Shown here: positions 46,647-54,881 of the stretch, in pieces
How the letters are laid out: every line of letters starts with the position of its first letter
How positions within the stretch are numbered: position 1 is the first letter of the stretch
Assembly (NCBI RefSeq): GCF_001641695.1
Contig: NZ_LSEF01000085.1
Coordinates: 202,654-266,653, forward strand
From: Bradyrhizobium neotropicale
Lineage (GTDB): Bacteria; Pseudomonadota; Alphaproteobacteria; Rhizobiales; Xanthobacteraceae
Length of the DNA stretch: 64,000 nt
Direction of reading: 5' to 3'
Notes under the pieces: model-generated
Seen by the model: only the letters and a program-made list of their open reading frames with translations
Told to the model about the DNA's origin: nothing
Database searches by the model: none
Position numbers and translations under genes: made by a program

Positions 46647-46728
46647 CGTTGCGATCGACGCGCGCAAGCGTGCCGGCTGCGAACGTCGCCGACACAACAG
46701 GTGCGTCATCGACGCAATCGTGTCGCCA
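46647..46728. repeat. 82-bp perfect direct repeat, copy 1
   Basis: Identical over all 82 bases to 46938-47019 (spacing 291 bases). Within it are an inner hairpin TGCGTC-ATC-GACGCA (46702-46716), an enclosing stem CGACAC (46690-46695) / GTGTCG (46720-46725), and a 5' stem TTGCG / CGCAA. So each copy can fold as a small stable RNA domain. Upstream flanks (GTCTGTTCTTGGAG vs GTCTGTCTCTTAGAG) are also related, so the ancestral duplication was longer. Confidence 0.9.
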
Positions 46729-46937
46729 AGAGCAAACGGAGGTGCCCATGCCTGGGGTGCAGAAGTCGAAGCGGGCTAAGCGCATTTGTAACGGCGCCGC
46801 CCGGGTCGGGGAACGGTGCCACAACACCTCGCGTTCACGGTTTGTTCTTCTCGCGCTGTGCGTGATTTGGACCTACTTTGAACGCGCCGCGTTTGAGCCG
46901 GATGCAAGTCTGTCTCTTAGAGCGGGGATCAACGCGA

Positions 46938-47019
46938 CGTTGCGATCGACGCGCGCAAGCGTGCCGGCTGCGAACGTCGCCGACACAACAGGTGCGTCAT
47001 CGACGCAATCGTGTCGCCA
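46938..47019. repeat. 82-bp perfect direct repeat, copy 2
   Basis: Second identical copy, ending 25 bases before the reverse-transcriptase start codon. The inner hairpin is at 46993-47007. Exact identity across 82 bases, while nearby sequence has diverged, points to recent duplication, gene conversion or strong selection on the RNA or DNA structure. Confidence 0.9.
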
Positions 47020-47026
47020 CTTCCAT

Positions 47027-47063
47027 CAGGCTTAGGCTGCACCCATGCTCGAACCTAAGCCTG
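47027..47063 (+). promoter_or_regulatory. 10-bp hairpin with the reverse-transcriptase start codon in its loop
   Basis: CAGGCTTAGG (47027-47036) and CCTAAGCCTG (47054-47063) are perfectly complementary, leaving a 17-base loop that contains the ATG at 47045-47047. The left arm also holds the only Shine-Dalgarno-like purines (TTAGG). In the mRNA this would hide the ribosome-binding site, so translation may depend on unfolding, on the enzyme itself, or on an upstream RNA. Confidence 0.75.
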
Positions 47064-48304
47064 TGGGTAGTGTTCGGCAGAGCAAGCCGCTCAGAATTCT
47101 TTCGAAGTCTCGCCTCCGCCATGTTTGGGACGAGTCCCGCGACTCAAGCAAACGAGCGGGAGCGCCGGGAATCGACAACGAGTCTGCGAAGCAGTTTGCC
47201 GCCAATCTAGATTCCGATCTCGACCAGGTCGTCAAACGTCTTCACGACGGAAGCTACGGGTTTTCACGGCTCAGACCGGTATTCATTGAAAAGCCTGGCT
47301 CCAACAAGGAGCGGGTGATTTGTATCCCCACTGTTAGAGACCGGCTGGTTCAGAGAACGATCGTCGAGTATCTCGTCTCGTCGCGAAAGATTCCGATCCG
47401 CAACTCGTCGTCCTTCGGCTTTATACGGGGGCTGGGCACTTCGGACGCGATCGCAAGAGCAGTAGAACTCCGATCTGTCTACGAGTGGTGTCTCAAGACC
47501 GACATCGAAAGCTTCTTCGATCAGGTGCCGCGTCAGCTCCTCAAGCAGAAAGTTGCAGCAACCCTTGGCGATCACAGTCTAGTTCCGATGATCTGCAAAG
47601 CGATTGACTGCGAGATCAAGGGAGCCTCCGATGTACAAGAACGAGCGGCACGTCAAGGAATCCGCCACGGGTCAGGAATACGTCAAGGCATGCCGCTATC
47701 GCCGATTCTTGCCAATCTAGTGCTCTCGAAATTTGATCGCGCTATAGAGCGACGCCGAATCCCAATGGTACGCTACGCAGACGATCTCCTGCTATTTTTC
47801 GGTTCAAGAGAGGAAGCAAAGCGCGGTCAGAAATTCGTAGAAAATCAGCTTGCGAGAGCAGGTTTAAAGCTGTCACACGCAAAGACAACACTGCACGGTC
47901 CCGAGGAAAACGTCTTCTTCTTAGGATTGGAGATAGCATTTCTGGGATCGCTATCGAAATATGTGGCGCGGGTCTCCCCTCTGCAAATCCGCAAAATTCG
48001 GGATCGACTCGAAACAGAATACTCTTACTCAAATATCGTGAAGTCACCGAACATAAAGACCCTGAGTGACGCTATTCTAGCGTTGTCTAGATCCGTTGCG
48101 GCGTACCTTGGAGCTTATCATCAAGCTAGCAATTACGTACGATTTTTGTCGGACCTAGAACGCACGATGAAAACCGTGCAGTCAAATCTGTACACCGACA
48201 TCTTTGGCCCAGACGTGATCGGGGATCTCGATCCAGGCGCAAAGCGCTTTCTTTCGATAGAAGATGTCGCGGCTCCCGAACCGCTGCACGATCTCGGTTG
48301 GTGA
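47045..48304 (+). CDS. Stand-alone reverse transcriptase (group II-intron-like lineage)
   Basis: A 419-residue RNA-directed DNA polymerase. In order: RT0/1-like GAPGIDNESAKQF (39-51) and YGFSRLRPVFIEKPGSNKER (71-90) with CIPTVRDRLVQRTI; motif A KTDIESFFDQ with Asp153; motif B RQGMPLSPILANL (213-225); catalytic YADD (244-247); and thumb boundary FFLGLEI (291-297). No HNH or En domain, no retron VTG motif and no DGR-type SQ motif are seen. The next gene starts 22 bases after its stop, so there is no room for a 3' group II ribozyme. The coding sequence is visibly more AT-rich than neighbours, suggesting horizontal acquisition. A cellular or antiphage role is likely but unknown. Confidence 0.9.
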   Translation: MLEPKPVGSVRQSKPLRILSKSRLRHVWDESRDSSKRAGAPGIDNESAKQFAANLDSDLDQVVKRLHDGSYGFSRLRPVFIEKPGSNKERVICIPTVRDRLVQRTIVEYLVSSRKIPIRNSSSFGFIRGLGTSDAIARAVELRSVYEWCLKTDIESFFDQVPRQLLKQKVAATLGDHSLVPMICKAIDCEIKGASDVQERAARQGIRHGSGIRQGMPLSPILANLVLSKFDRAIERRRIPMVRYADDLLLFFGSREEAKRGQKFVENQLARAGLKLSHAKTTLHGPEENVFFLGLEIAFLGSLSKYVARVSPLQIRKIRDRLETEYSYSNIVKSPNIKTLSDAILALSRSVAAYLGAYHQASNYVRFLSDLERTMKTVQSNLYTDIFGPDVIGDLDPGAKRFLSIEDVAAPEPLHDLGW

Positions 48305-48325
48305 CGCGGCCGATCGCGCCCCTCC

Positions 48326-48967
48326 ATGCCCTACTCCCTCGCCATCTTCGATCTCGACGGCACGCTGGCCGACAGCTTTCCGTGGTTTCTGCGCACCATC
48401 AACGATGTCGCCGACCGCTTCGGCTTTCGCCGCGTGGCCGATGAAGAGGTCGAGGGGCTGCGGCATGCCTCGACGCGCGAGATCCTCGCCCGCCTTGAGG
48501 TGCCCGTGTGGAAGCTGCCGGCGATCGCGCGGCATGCGCGGCGGCTGAAGGCGGAGGCGGCTGCGGAGATTCCGCTGTTTGCGGGCGTCGAGGCGATGCT
48601 GCAGAGGCTCGGGGACAAGGGCGTGCAGTTGGCCCTCGTGAGCTCCGACAGCGAAGCCAATGCGCGGGCCAAGCTCGGCGACGCCGCGGCGCTGTTCGCG
48701 CATTTCGACTGCGCTGCCTCGGTGTTCGGCAAGCCGGCCAAATTCCGCCGCGTGATCCGGCGCGCCGGCGTCGCTCCGGCGAAGGTCATCGCGATCGGCG
48801 ACGAGGTCCGCGACATCGAAGCCGCGCGCGCGGTGGGCATTGCCTGCGGCGCCGTAAACTGGGGCTATGCCGCGCCGGCGGCGTTGCAGGCGCTTGCGCC
48901 CGACCACATGTTCGCGCAGATGGAGGAGATCGCGGACGTGGTTTGCCGGATTCCGCTCAAGGCCTGA
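48326..48967 (+). CDS. HAD family hydrolase (phosphoglycolate phosphatase-like)
   Basis: A 213-residue haloacid dehalogenase superfamily phosphatase. Motif I FDLDGTLADS with nucleophile Asp9 and Asp11; motif II LVSSDSEANA; motif III Lys in FGKPAKFRRVI; motif IV IGDEVRDIEAARAVGI. The helical cap lies between motifs I and II. Substrate could be phosphoglycolate or another small phosphate. GC-rich again, in contrast to the reverse transcriptase just upstream. Confidence 0.92.
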   Translation: MPYSLAIFDLDGTLADSFPWFLRTINDVADRFGFRRVADEEVEGLRHASTREILARLEVPVWKLPAIARHARRLKAEAAAEIPLFAGVEAMLQRLGDKGVQLALVSSDSEANARAKLGDAAALFAHFDCAASVFGKPAKFRRVIRRAGVAPAKVIAIGDEVRDIEAARAVGIACGAVNWGYAAPAALQALAPDHMFAQMEEIADVVCRIPLKA

Positions 48968-49002
48968 TCCGCAATCGCCACGCACGGCCCAAGGAGACGG
49001 TG

Positions 49003-49926
49003 ATGACCCTCACGGACGCAGCCCGCCTGAAACTGCTGGAGCCGCCGGTCGGCAAGGTGCGCGTCGTGCTCGACACCGACACCTATAACGAGATCGACGA
49101 TCAGTTCGCGCTGGTGCAGATGCTGCTGTCGAAGGACCGCCTTGACGTCGAGGCGATCTACGCCGCGCCGTTCTTCAACAAACGGTCGGACAGCCCCGGC
49201 CACGGCATGGAGCTGAGCTATCAGGAAATCCTTCGCCTGCTGGAACGCCTGAACATCGCGCCGGAGGGCCTCGTCCATCGCGGCGTCACCGATTATGTCG
49301 GCCCCGGCAAGACGGCGCAGGCGGCGCCCGCCGTCGATGACCTCATAGCCCGGGCGCGCGCCGGCTCGCCTGACCATCCGCTCTACGTCATTGCCATCGG
49401 CGCCATCAGCAATGTCGCGTCGGCGCTGCTCAAGGCCCCCGATATCATCGATCGCGTGGTGGTGGTCTGGCTCGGCGGCCATGCGCTCGAATGGCCTGAT
49501 ACCATCGAGTTCAATCTCAAGCAGGATGTCGGCGGCGCGCAAGTGCTGTTCGACAGCGGCGTGCCGCTGGTTCTCGTGCCCTGCAGGGGCGTCACCTCGC
49601 ACCTGCACTGCACGGTGCCGGAGATCGAGCGCTACGTCGAGCCGCACGGCAGCATCGGCGCGTTCCTCGCCATGCGCTTCAAGGAGTATTCGTCCGACCA
49701 TCTTGGCTGGGCCAAGGAGATTTGGGACATGGCCCCGGTCGGCTGGCTGCTCAACCCCGTGTGGGCACCGAGCGTGATCATCCCGGCGCCGATCGTCACG
49801 GATCAGATCACGTGGAGCATCGATCGCCGGCGGCATGCGATCCGCTACGTGACCTACGTGGATCGCAATCCGATCCTGAGGGATTTTTTCCTGAAGCTGA
49901 AGGCGTTTGCCGAGTCGAGCTCGTAG
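49003..49926 (+). CDS. Nucleoside hydrolase family protein
   Basis: A 307-residue member of the inosine-uridine preferring nucleoside hydrolase fold. The calcium-binding Asp cluster is at the N-terminus (VVLDTDTYNEIDDQFALV, Asp24/26/32/33), a slight variant of DTDxGxDDAxA. Further, LYVIAIGAISNVASALLKAP corresponds to the conserved G-x-N-A segment, and VPCRGVTSHLH follows. AAGGAGA precedes ATG 49003. It may hydrolyse nucleosides for purine salvage. The stop codon TAG overlaps the first bases of a repeat element. Confidence 0.88.
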   Translation: MTLTDAARLKLLEPPVGKVRVVLDTDTYNEIDDQFALVQMLLSKDRLDVEAIYAAPFFNKRSDSPGHGMELSYQEILRLLERLNIAPEGLVHRGVTDYVGPGKTAQAAPAVDDLIARARAGSPDHPLYVIAIGAISNVASALLKAPDIIDRVVVVWLGGHALEWPDTIEFNLKQDVGGAQVLFDSGVPLVLVPCRGVTSHLHCTVPEIERYVEPHGSIGAFLAMRFKEYSSDHLGWAKEIWDMAPVGWLLNPVWAPSVIIPAPIVTDQITWSIDRRRHAIRYVTYVDRNPILRDFFLKLKAFAESSS

Positions 49927-50041
49927 GGTGGATTAGCCCCGCGGCTGCGCGAAGCGCAGTCCGCTGGCGTAACCCACCTGTTTCGTTTCCGCGGTGATAG
50001 CCAGTGGTGGGTTACGCCTTCGGCTAACTAACCCACCCTAC
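49923..50041. repeat. MITE-like element overlapping a stop codon
   Basis: Begins GTAGGGTGGATTAG and ends CTAACTAACCCACCCTAC, an inverted-repeat pair, with internal GCGTAACCCACC and GGTGGGTTACGCC also mutually inverted. The TAG stop of the nucleoside hydrolase gene (49924-49926) lies within its left end. It fills the space between convergent genes. Confidence 0.85.
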
Positions 50042-50047
50042 AATCGC

Positions 50048-51001
50048 CTACTCCGTCCGGCGCAAAAACGTCCCGAACGCGCGCGGGCCGTCGCCGGTCT
50101 TGATCTCGCCGATCACCTTCAGCTCGGCCGCGTCGATGATACTGAGCGTATTGCTCTCCCAATTGGCCACGATGATGCGCTTGCCGTCCGCGGTTGCGGC
50201 GATGCCTTCGGGATAGTCGCCGACGGTGATGCGCTTGACCGGCTTCAGCGTCGCTGTATCGAACACGCTGACGGTGCCGCCATACTGGTCGGTGACGAAG
50301 CCACGGCCGAGGGTCAGCGCCACCGCATAAGGGCGCATCCCGACCGGCACGCGGCCGATCTCGTTGCCAGCGGCGATGTCGATGACCGAGACGTCGTTCG
50401 AGCCGACATTGGCGGTGTAGGCGCGCTTGCCGTCAGGATCGATGGTGACGCCGAATGGGCGCGTGCCGACCTTGATGATTGCCTTGCGCTCGCGCGTCGC
50501 CGTGTCCACGACCGAGACGCTGTCGTCGTCGCGATCCGCCGAAAGCAGCAGCCGGCCGTCGGGCGTCACCGCGAGCCCGGACGGCGAGGCGCCGACCGTG
50601 ATACTGGCGACGACGCTGCGCGCCGCCGGGTCGACCACGCGGACCGCCGCAGCGTACCAATCGGCGACATAGACGGTACGACCATCGGGCGCGACGGCGA
50701 TTCCGAGCGGCCCGCCGCCGACATCGATCCGGCCGGCGACCTGCCGCGTTGCGGCGTCCACCACCGTCACCGCCTTGGCATCCGGGCTCGTCACATAGGC
50801 AAAGCGTCCGTCGGCCGTGACCGCCACGCCCGCCGGCTTGCCGCCGATCGGGATGGTCGCGACCGCGCGCGAGGTGGCGAGGTCCACGATCATCAGATCG
50901 TCGCTGAGCTGGTTGGTGACGAACGCCTCTTCGGCCGACGCGCTGGCAAGGCCGGCGCTACCAAGGCTGGCGGCGAGCGCCGCCAGAACCAGGGCCCGCA
51001 C
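50048..51001 (-). CDS. YVTN-family beta-propeller protein, exported
   Basis: A 317-residue seven-bladed propeller. Signal peptide (VLAALAASLGSAGLASASA) then repeats of about 42 residues with the consensus GxxPxGxAVxPDGRxxYVxx and VSVVDTATR: GGKPAGVAVTADGRFAYVTS, GGGPLGIAVAPDGRTVYVAD, GASPSGLAVTPDGRLLLSAD and so on. Start is GTG 51001, two bases after the upstream SRPBCC gene stop. Similar pairs occur in methylotrophic/alcohol-oxidation clusters with PQQ enzymes, but no such enzyme lies here. Confidence 0.9.
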   Translation of the reverse strand: MRALVLAALAASLGSAGLASASAEEAFVTNQLSDDLMIVDLATSRAVATIPIGGKPAGVAVTADGRFAYVTSPDAKAVTVVDAATRQVAGRIDVGGGPLGIAVAPDGRTVYVADWYAAAVRVVDPAARSVVASITVGASPSGLAVTPDGRLLLSADRDDDSVSVVDTATRERKAIIKVGTRPFGVTIDPDGKRAYTANVGSNDVSVIDIAAGNEIGRVPVGMRPYAVALTLGRGFVTDQYGGTVSVFDTATLKPVKRITVGDYPEGIAATADGKRIIVANWESNTLSIIDAAELKVIGEIKTGDGPRAFGTFLRRTE

Positions 51002-51003
51002 GG

Positions 51004-51570
51004 TCAGCTTCCGCTCTCGATCTTCTTCTTCAGCGCCTCGAGGCCGGCCTGATAGAGCCCCTTCACCGCCTTGACCGAGGCTTCGTCATTCAGCTCGGGC
51101 GGCGGATCATTGTTGGGAAAGCCGCGGTAGAACGCACCGGCCCATTCCACCGTCGACCCCTTGCCGTCGGCGCTCGGCGTCACCGTGAGCGTCGAGGAAT
51201 AGTTGTTGACCGGCAGCACCTTCACGTCGACGGCGGTGATCCGGTAGGAATAGGTCATCGCGCCGGCGTCGAACTTGTAGAGTTCCTCATCGACGGTGGC
51301 CCCGCCGGTCAGCGTCAGCCGTCGCGTCGCGCCGATCTCATTGCCCTTCTCGCCCTCGGTCTTGGTGACCGGCGCCAGCCAGCTCATGTCCTGGAAATTG
51401 CCGATCACCGCCCACACCTTGGCCGGCGGAGCATTGATTTCGATGGATTCACGCACCTTCTGCCGGGTCGGCCCGTGCGCCCAAGCCGGCTCAAAAGCCG
51501 CCGTCAACACCATCCCCACCACCGCCAGCGCCGCCACCCCGGCGATCGCCTTACCGATCGTCACCCTCAT
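51004..51570 (-). CDS. SRPBCC family protein, exported
   Basis: A 188-residue protein with signal peptide (AIAGVAALAVVGMVLTAAFEP). The START/Bet v1-like domain reads VRESIEINAPPAKVWAVIGN, then WLAPVTKTEGEKGN and YSYRITAVDVKVLPVNNY, typical of the polyketide-cyclase/START fold that binds small hydrophobic ligands. It is directly followed by the beta-propeller gene (2-base gap), so they are surely co-transcribed. Confidence 0.88.
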   Translation of the reverse strand: MRVTIGKAIAGVAALAVVGMVLTAAFEPAWAHGPTRQKVRESIEINAPPAKVWAVIGNFQDMSWLAPVTKTEGEKGNEIGATRRLTLTGGATVDEELYKFDAGAMTYSYRITAVDVKVLPVNNYSSTLTVTPSADGKGSTVEWAGAFYRGFPNNDPPPELNDEASVKAVKGLYQAGLEALKKKIESGS

Positions 51571-51703
51571 GTCGTGTCCTCATCTCGTCTCTTTGACCTT
51601 GCGCGATTGGTGCGCGCTGGGGTCATCGTAACGCATTTTTGGACCGTGGGGAGACAAGTTCGTGGCACCGCCGTGGCGGGACCTACCGTCGGGAATGTTT
51701 CGC

Positions 51704-52471
51704 CTATTCCGCCAGTGTCGCCTCGACGAACCCGCGCGGATCGGTACAGAATTCCCGCATGACCCGATAATGATCAGTCTGCTCCACCGTCGTCGGCTCC
51801 AGCTCATATTTCCCGAGCCGCAGCAGCCGCGCGTTGGGATAGGCCATCAGCAGCGGCGCGTGGGTGGCCATGATGACCTGGCAGATGCGGGAGTCCTCCA
51901 TGCGACGCAGCAGCTTGAGGAATTCGATCTGGCGCGACGGCGAGAGTGCGGATTCCGGCTCATCAAAAATGAAGATGCCTTGGCGCTGGCAGCGTTCTTC
52001 GAAGAATCGCAGGAAACCTTCGCCGTGGGAATGCGATAGGAAATCGGGGCCGACCTGGCCAGCATCACGCGCTGCCTTGTCCAGATATCGCGCCACCGAG
52101 AAAAAACTCTCAGCGCGGAAAAACCAGCCATTGGTGATCTTCGGCAGCCAGCTTGCGCGCAGCGCCTTGGAGAGCTGGCCGCCCATCTTCTCGCGTGCTT
52201 CGGAATGATCGACCGGCATGTACCCTTTGCCGCCACCGGCATCGTCGTAGCCGGCGAGCGCTGCGATGCCCTCGAGGATCGTCGACTTTCCGGTGCCGTT
52301 CTCTCCAACGATGATCGTGATGGCGGCTTCGAAGTTGAGTTCGAAATCATCCGGAAAGATCGGCAAGCAGAACGGATAGACCTCGCGATCGCGAACTTTC
52401 GTCGGGTCGAGCCAGACCCGCTTCAGATACGGCGCAGGCAGGTTGATCGTTCGACTGCCTCTTCGGCTCAT
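51704..52471 (-). CDS. AAA family ATPase (ABC-ATPase fold)
   Basis: A 255-residue cytoplasmic ATPase. Walker A GENGTGKST (56-64); a signature-like region FLSHSHGEGFLRFFEERCQ; Walker B GIFIFDEPESALSPSRQ with catalytic Glu; and an H-loop IMATHAP. There are no membrane helices and no partner permease. This class (AAA_21/RecF-like) includes stand-alone predicted ATPases, some in defence or repair. GGGAG before ATG 52471 decides the start over 52489 and 52585. Confidence 0.85.
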   Translation of the reverse strand: MSRRGSRTINLPAPYLKRVWLDPTKVRDREVYPFCLPIFPDDFELNFEAAITIIVGENGTGKSTILEGIAALAGYDDAGGGKGYMPVDHSEAREKMGGQLSKALRASWLPKITNGWFFRAESFFSVARYLDKAARDAGQVGPDFLSHSHGEGFLRFFEERCQRQGIFIFDEPESALSPSRQIEFLKLLRRMEDSRICQVIMATHAPLLMAYPNARLLRLGKYELEPTTVEQTDHYRVMREFCTDPRGFVEATLAE

Positions 52472-52744
52472 GCCCGGCTCCCAACCCATTCCGATCTTAT
52501 CTTGATCGGAACATATCAGGAACGCAATCTTCGCGAAAGCCGCATCTGAGAAACATACAGAAACAGATAGAAACAAACTCGACATGCGTCACTTGGACGC
52601 AATTTGAAACCTAAGATTGTGGACCGGAATCGCCTTAAGAAGACGTAGCTCTCAGACAGTCTGCTGGCATGAGGCCAGCCTCCACCTCGCGACCCGGCAA
52701 TGATTGACGGAAGTCCGGGACCGCAAAGCCGCGAGGAATGCGCG

Positions 52745-54820
52745 ATGGTATCAACGTATTTCAGTTACAACTACATTACGCGCAATCTCAAGCAGTCCCT
52801 GACGCGGGTCGAACAGCAACCGGACGTGGCGCGAGAGGCCGCGTATTACAAAGCCAACATCGGCAAGGTGAAGACCGTCGACGATTTTATGAAGGATTAT
52901 CGCCTGTATCACTATGCGATGAAGGCGTATGGCCTGGAAGACATGGCGTACGCCAAGGCTTTCATGAAAAAAGTGCTGGAGAGCGACCTCTCCGACTCAA
53001 AGAGCTTCGTCAACAAGCTGGTGGACAAGCGTTACCGGGAGTTTGCCGCGGCATTTTCCTTCCATGGCAGTGCAACGCCGGTTGCGCAATCGGAGAACCA
53101 GACCGACGAGATGATCGGTCTGTACACGGCGACCAAGAAGCACCAGGTCGATGCGCTTGCCGACGACTCGACATACTACAGCGCAGAAATCGGCAACATC
53201 AGCAGTGCAGACCAGCTCCTGAACAACGACCGTCTTCGCAACTATGTCTATTCGGCATATGGGATCGATCAAACCAAATGGCCGCGCGACACGATCAGCC
53301 AGGTCCTGCGCAGCAATCCATCCGATCCAAACAGCTACGTCAACACCACCTTCGCTTCTCAGTTGACTGGCCTCAACGCCCAGCTTGCTCAAGCCCGATC
53401 GGATGTCAGCGCCGCCAATTCAAAGATATCTGACTATACGGCTCAACTATCGCAACCGGGCGCCAACGTGACCCAGTTGAAGGTCCAGATCCTGGTAGAA
53501 CAACATCACCTGGAGTCATATACGAACAGCATTTCCAGCCTCAGCGACCAGATAGCGACGATTGGCGGGTTTGTAGACCTTGCCGGCGCGTTCGAGTTTT
53601 CGCCTGACGGGTCGCTTCCGCCAGGTGTGTCCGCGCAGACTGCTGCAAATGTCACGATCACGAAACAGAGGTTCGACGACAGCAAGGCCGCGGTCTATTC
53701 GGCGGCAAGCCCGCTGAACGAAGCCTTTGCAATCAGGCAATTCAGAACGGCCATCCTCAAGGTCAATTCGGTCCAGGCGTTCGTATCGACACCAAACGTG
53801 TATGATTTTGCGCTGGGAGCCGTCGGCCTCGATCCCAAAGAGGTCTCGCAGGCCACCGTCAAGGCAGTCCTCGAAAGCGACCTCAGCGACCCCAAGAGCT
53901 ACGTATATACCCTCAAGGACGATCGGTATGTAGAGCTCGCACGCGCCTTCAACTTCGACGCAAAAGGCAATCTGACGACTCCCTTGGTGGCTCAGGACTC
54001 GGCTGAGGTCCTCGATATTGCCAGGAACTACGTCATTGCGGCGCTGAAACAGGCAAGCCCTCAGCAGCAGAAGGCAGTTCGGGAACAAGCCCAGAAAGAC
54101 GCGACGTCTTATCAGGAAGCAATCGCAGACATCGGAAGCGTTTCCGATCTGCTGGCAAACCGGAAGATGGTCGATTTCATTCTCGTCGCCAAAGGCTTGG
54201 AGCCCAAGAAAGTCAGCACCGAATATCTCAAGAAGATCTTCGCCTCCGATCTGAGCAATCCAAAGAGCTTCGCGAACACGCAGAGCGATCCTCGCTTTGC
54301 TGAAATCGTGGCGTCGTTCAACTTCGACAACAAGGGCAACGTCGCGCGCCTGCCGATGATGGGTCCTCAGAAGCGAGATCAATTTCGGGAAACACAGGCG
54401 AACTATCTCCAGCAAAGCCTGGAGCAGCAGCAGGGGGATACGAATCCCGGCGTGCGCCTGGCGCTCTATTTCCAGCGAAAGGCGGGGGAAATCACGTCCG
54501 CATACGACATCCTTGCCGACAAGGCTCTTTCGGAGGTGTTCAGGACCACCTTCGATCTGCCTGATTCGATGGCGGCGATGCCGATCGATCAGCAGGCCAA
54601 GTTCGTGGACAGATTCATGAAGATCAAGGATCTGTCCGATCCCGCGAAGGTAGCAAAGCTGCTGAACCGTTTCACCGCCATGTATGACATCAAGAACAAC
54701 CAGAGCACCGGTCAGGCTCAATCTCCCTTGCTCAACCTCTTTCAAGGATCGAGCTCAGCGATATCAGGGGTAAGTGAATCTACGTTCCTGGCCATTGCCA
54801 AGCTACGTGCTCACCCCTGA
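52745..54820 (+). CDS. DUF1217 repeat protein
   Basis: A 691-residue protein built of about five copies of a 70-90-residue DUF1217 helical unit. Recurrent motif: a DFxxxxRLYxYAMKAYGL-like helix, then KKVLESDLSDSKSFVNKL, DKRYREFAAAFSF. Units start near 30, 150, 335, 455 and 580. Between units 2 and 3 a coiled-coil-like stretch is seen (LTGLNAQLAQARSDVSAANS). DUF1217 proteins are commonly near flagellar genes in rhizobia, where they probably act at the cell surface; no flagellar gene is in view. GAGGAA precedes ATG 52745. Confidence 0.85.
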   Translation: MVSTYFSYNYITRNLKQSLTRVEQQPDVAREAAYYKANIGKVKTVDDFMKDYRLYHYAMKAYGLEDMAYAKAFMKKVLESDLSDSKSFVNKLVDKRYREFAAAFSFHGSATPVAQSENQTDEMIGLYTATKKHQVDALADDSTYYSAEIGNISSADQLLNNDRLRNYVYSAYGIDQTKWPRDTISQVLRSNPSDPNSYVNTTFASQLTGLNAQLAQARSDVSAANSKISDYTAQLSQPGANVTQLKVQILVEQHHLESYTNSISSLSDQIATIGGFVDLAGAFEFSPDGSLPPGVSAQTAANVTITKQRFDDSKAAVYSAASPLNEAFAIRQFRTAILKVNSVQAFVSTPNVYDFALGAVGLDPKEVSQATVKAVLESDLSDPKSYVYTLKDDRYVELARAFNFDAKGNLTTPLVAQDSAEVLDIARNYVIAALKQASPQQQKAVREQAQKDATSYQEAIADIGSVSDLLANRKMVDFILVAKGLEPKKVSTEYLKKIFASDLSNPKSFANTQSDPRFAEIVASFNFDNKGNVARLPMMGPQKRDQFRETQANYLQQSLEQQQGDTNPGVRLALYFQRKAGEITSAYDILADKALSEVFRTTFDLPDSMAAMPIDQQAKFVDRFMKIKDLSDPAKVAKLLNRFTAMYDIKNNQSTGQAQSPLLNLFQGSSSAISGVSESTFLAIAKLRAHP

Positions 54821-54881
54821 TGATCGCTCGCCGCATCTATTGCGGCGTCACGATCGCGGGGTTCCGGCCCGCTCGCCGATA

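Larger units (their letters stand above)
46522..47044. other. Region between uvrA and the reverse transcriptase, candidate non-coding RNA locus
   Basis: 523 bases with the two 82-bp repeats (46647-46728, 46938-47019), a hairpin at 46555-46573 and a start-codon hairpin at 47027-47063. A 95-codon frame from ATG 46748 with GGAGG before it runs to 47035, but its second half is just the second repeat read through, and its composition is not protein-like. A structured RNA upstream of the reverse transcriptase is the better reading, though unproven. Confidence 0.5.

Noticed and set aside
46748..47035. An accessory protein gene upstream of the reverse transcriptase
   Set aside because: It has a good ribosome-binding site, but its second half is only the repeat read in one frame, and the composition is unlike a folded protein. 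Kept as a possible RNA locus instead.
46522..48304. A retron or a diversity-generating retroelement
   Set aside because: The retron VTG motif is absent, and motif B reads QGMPLSP instead of the DGR form with SQ. The two repeats are identical, whereas DGR template and variable repeats differ at adenines.
46522..48330. A complete group II intron
   Set aside because: The protein resembles intron maturases, but its stop is only 22 bases before the next gene's start, so domains V and VI cannot follow it, and no typical intron 5' end (GTGYG) was recognised upstream.
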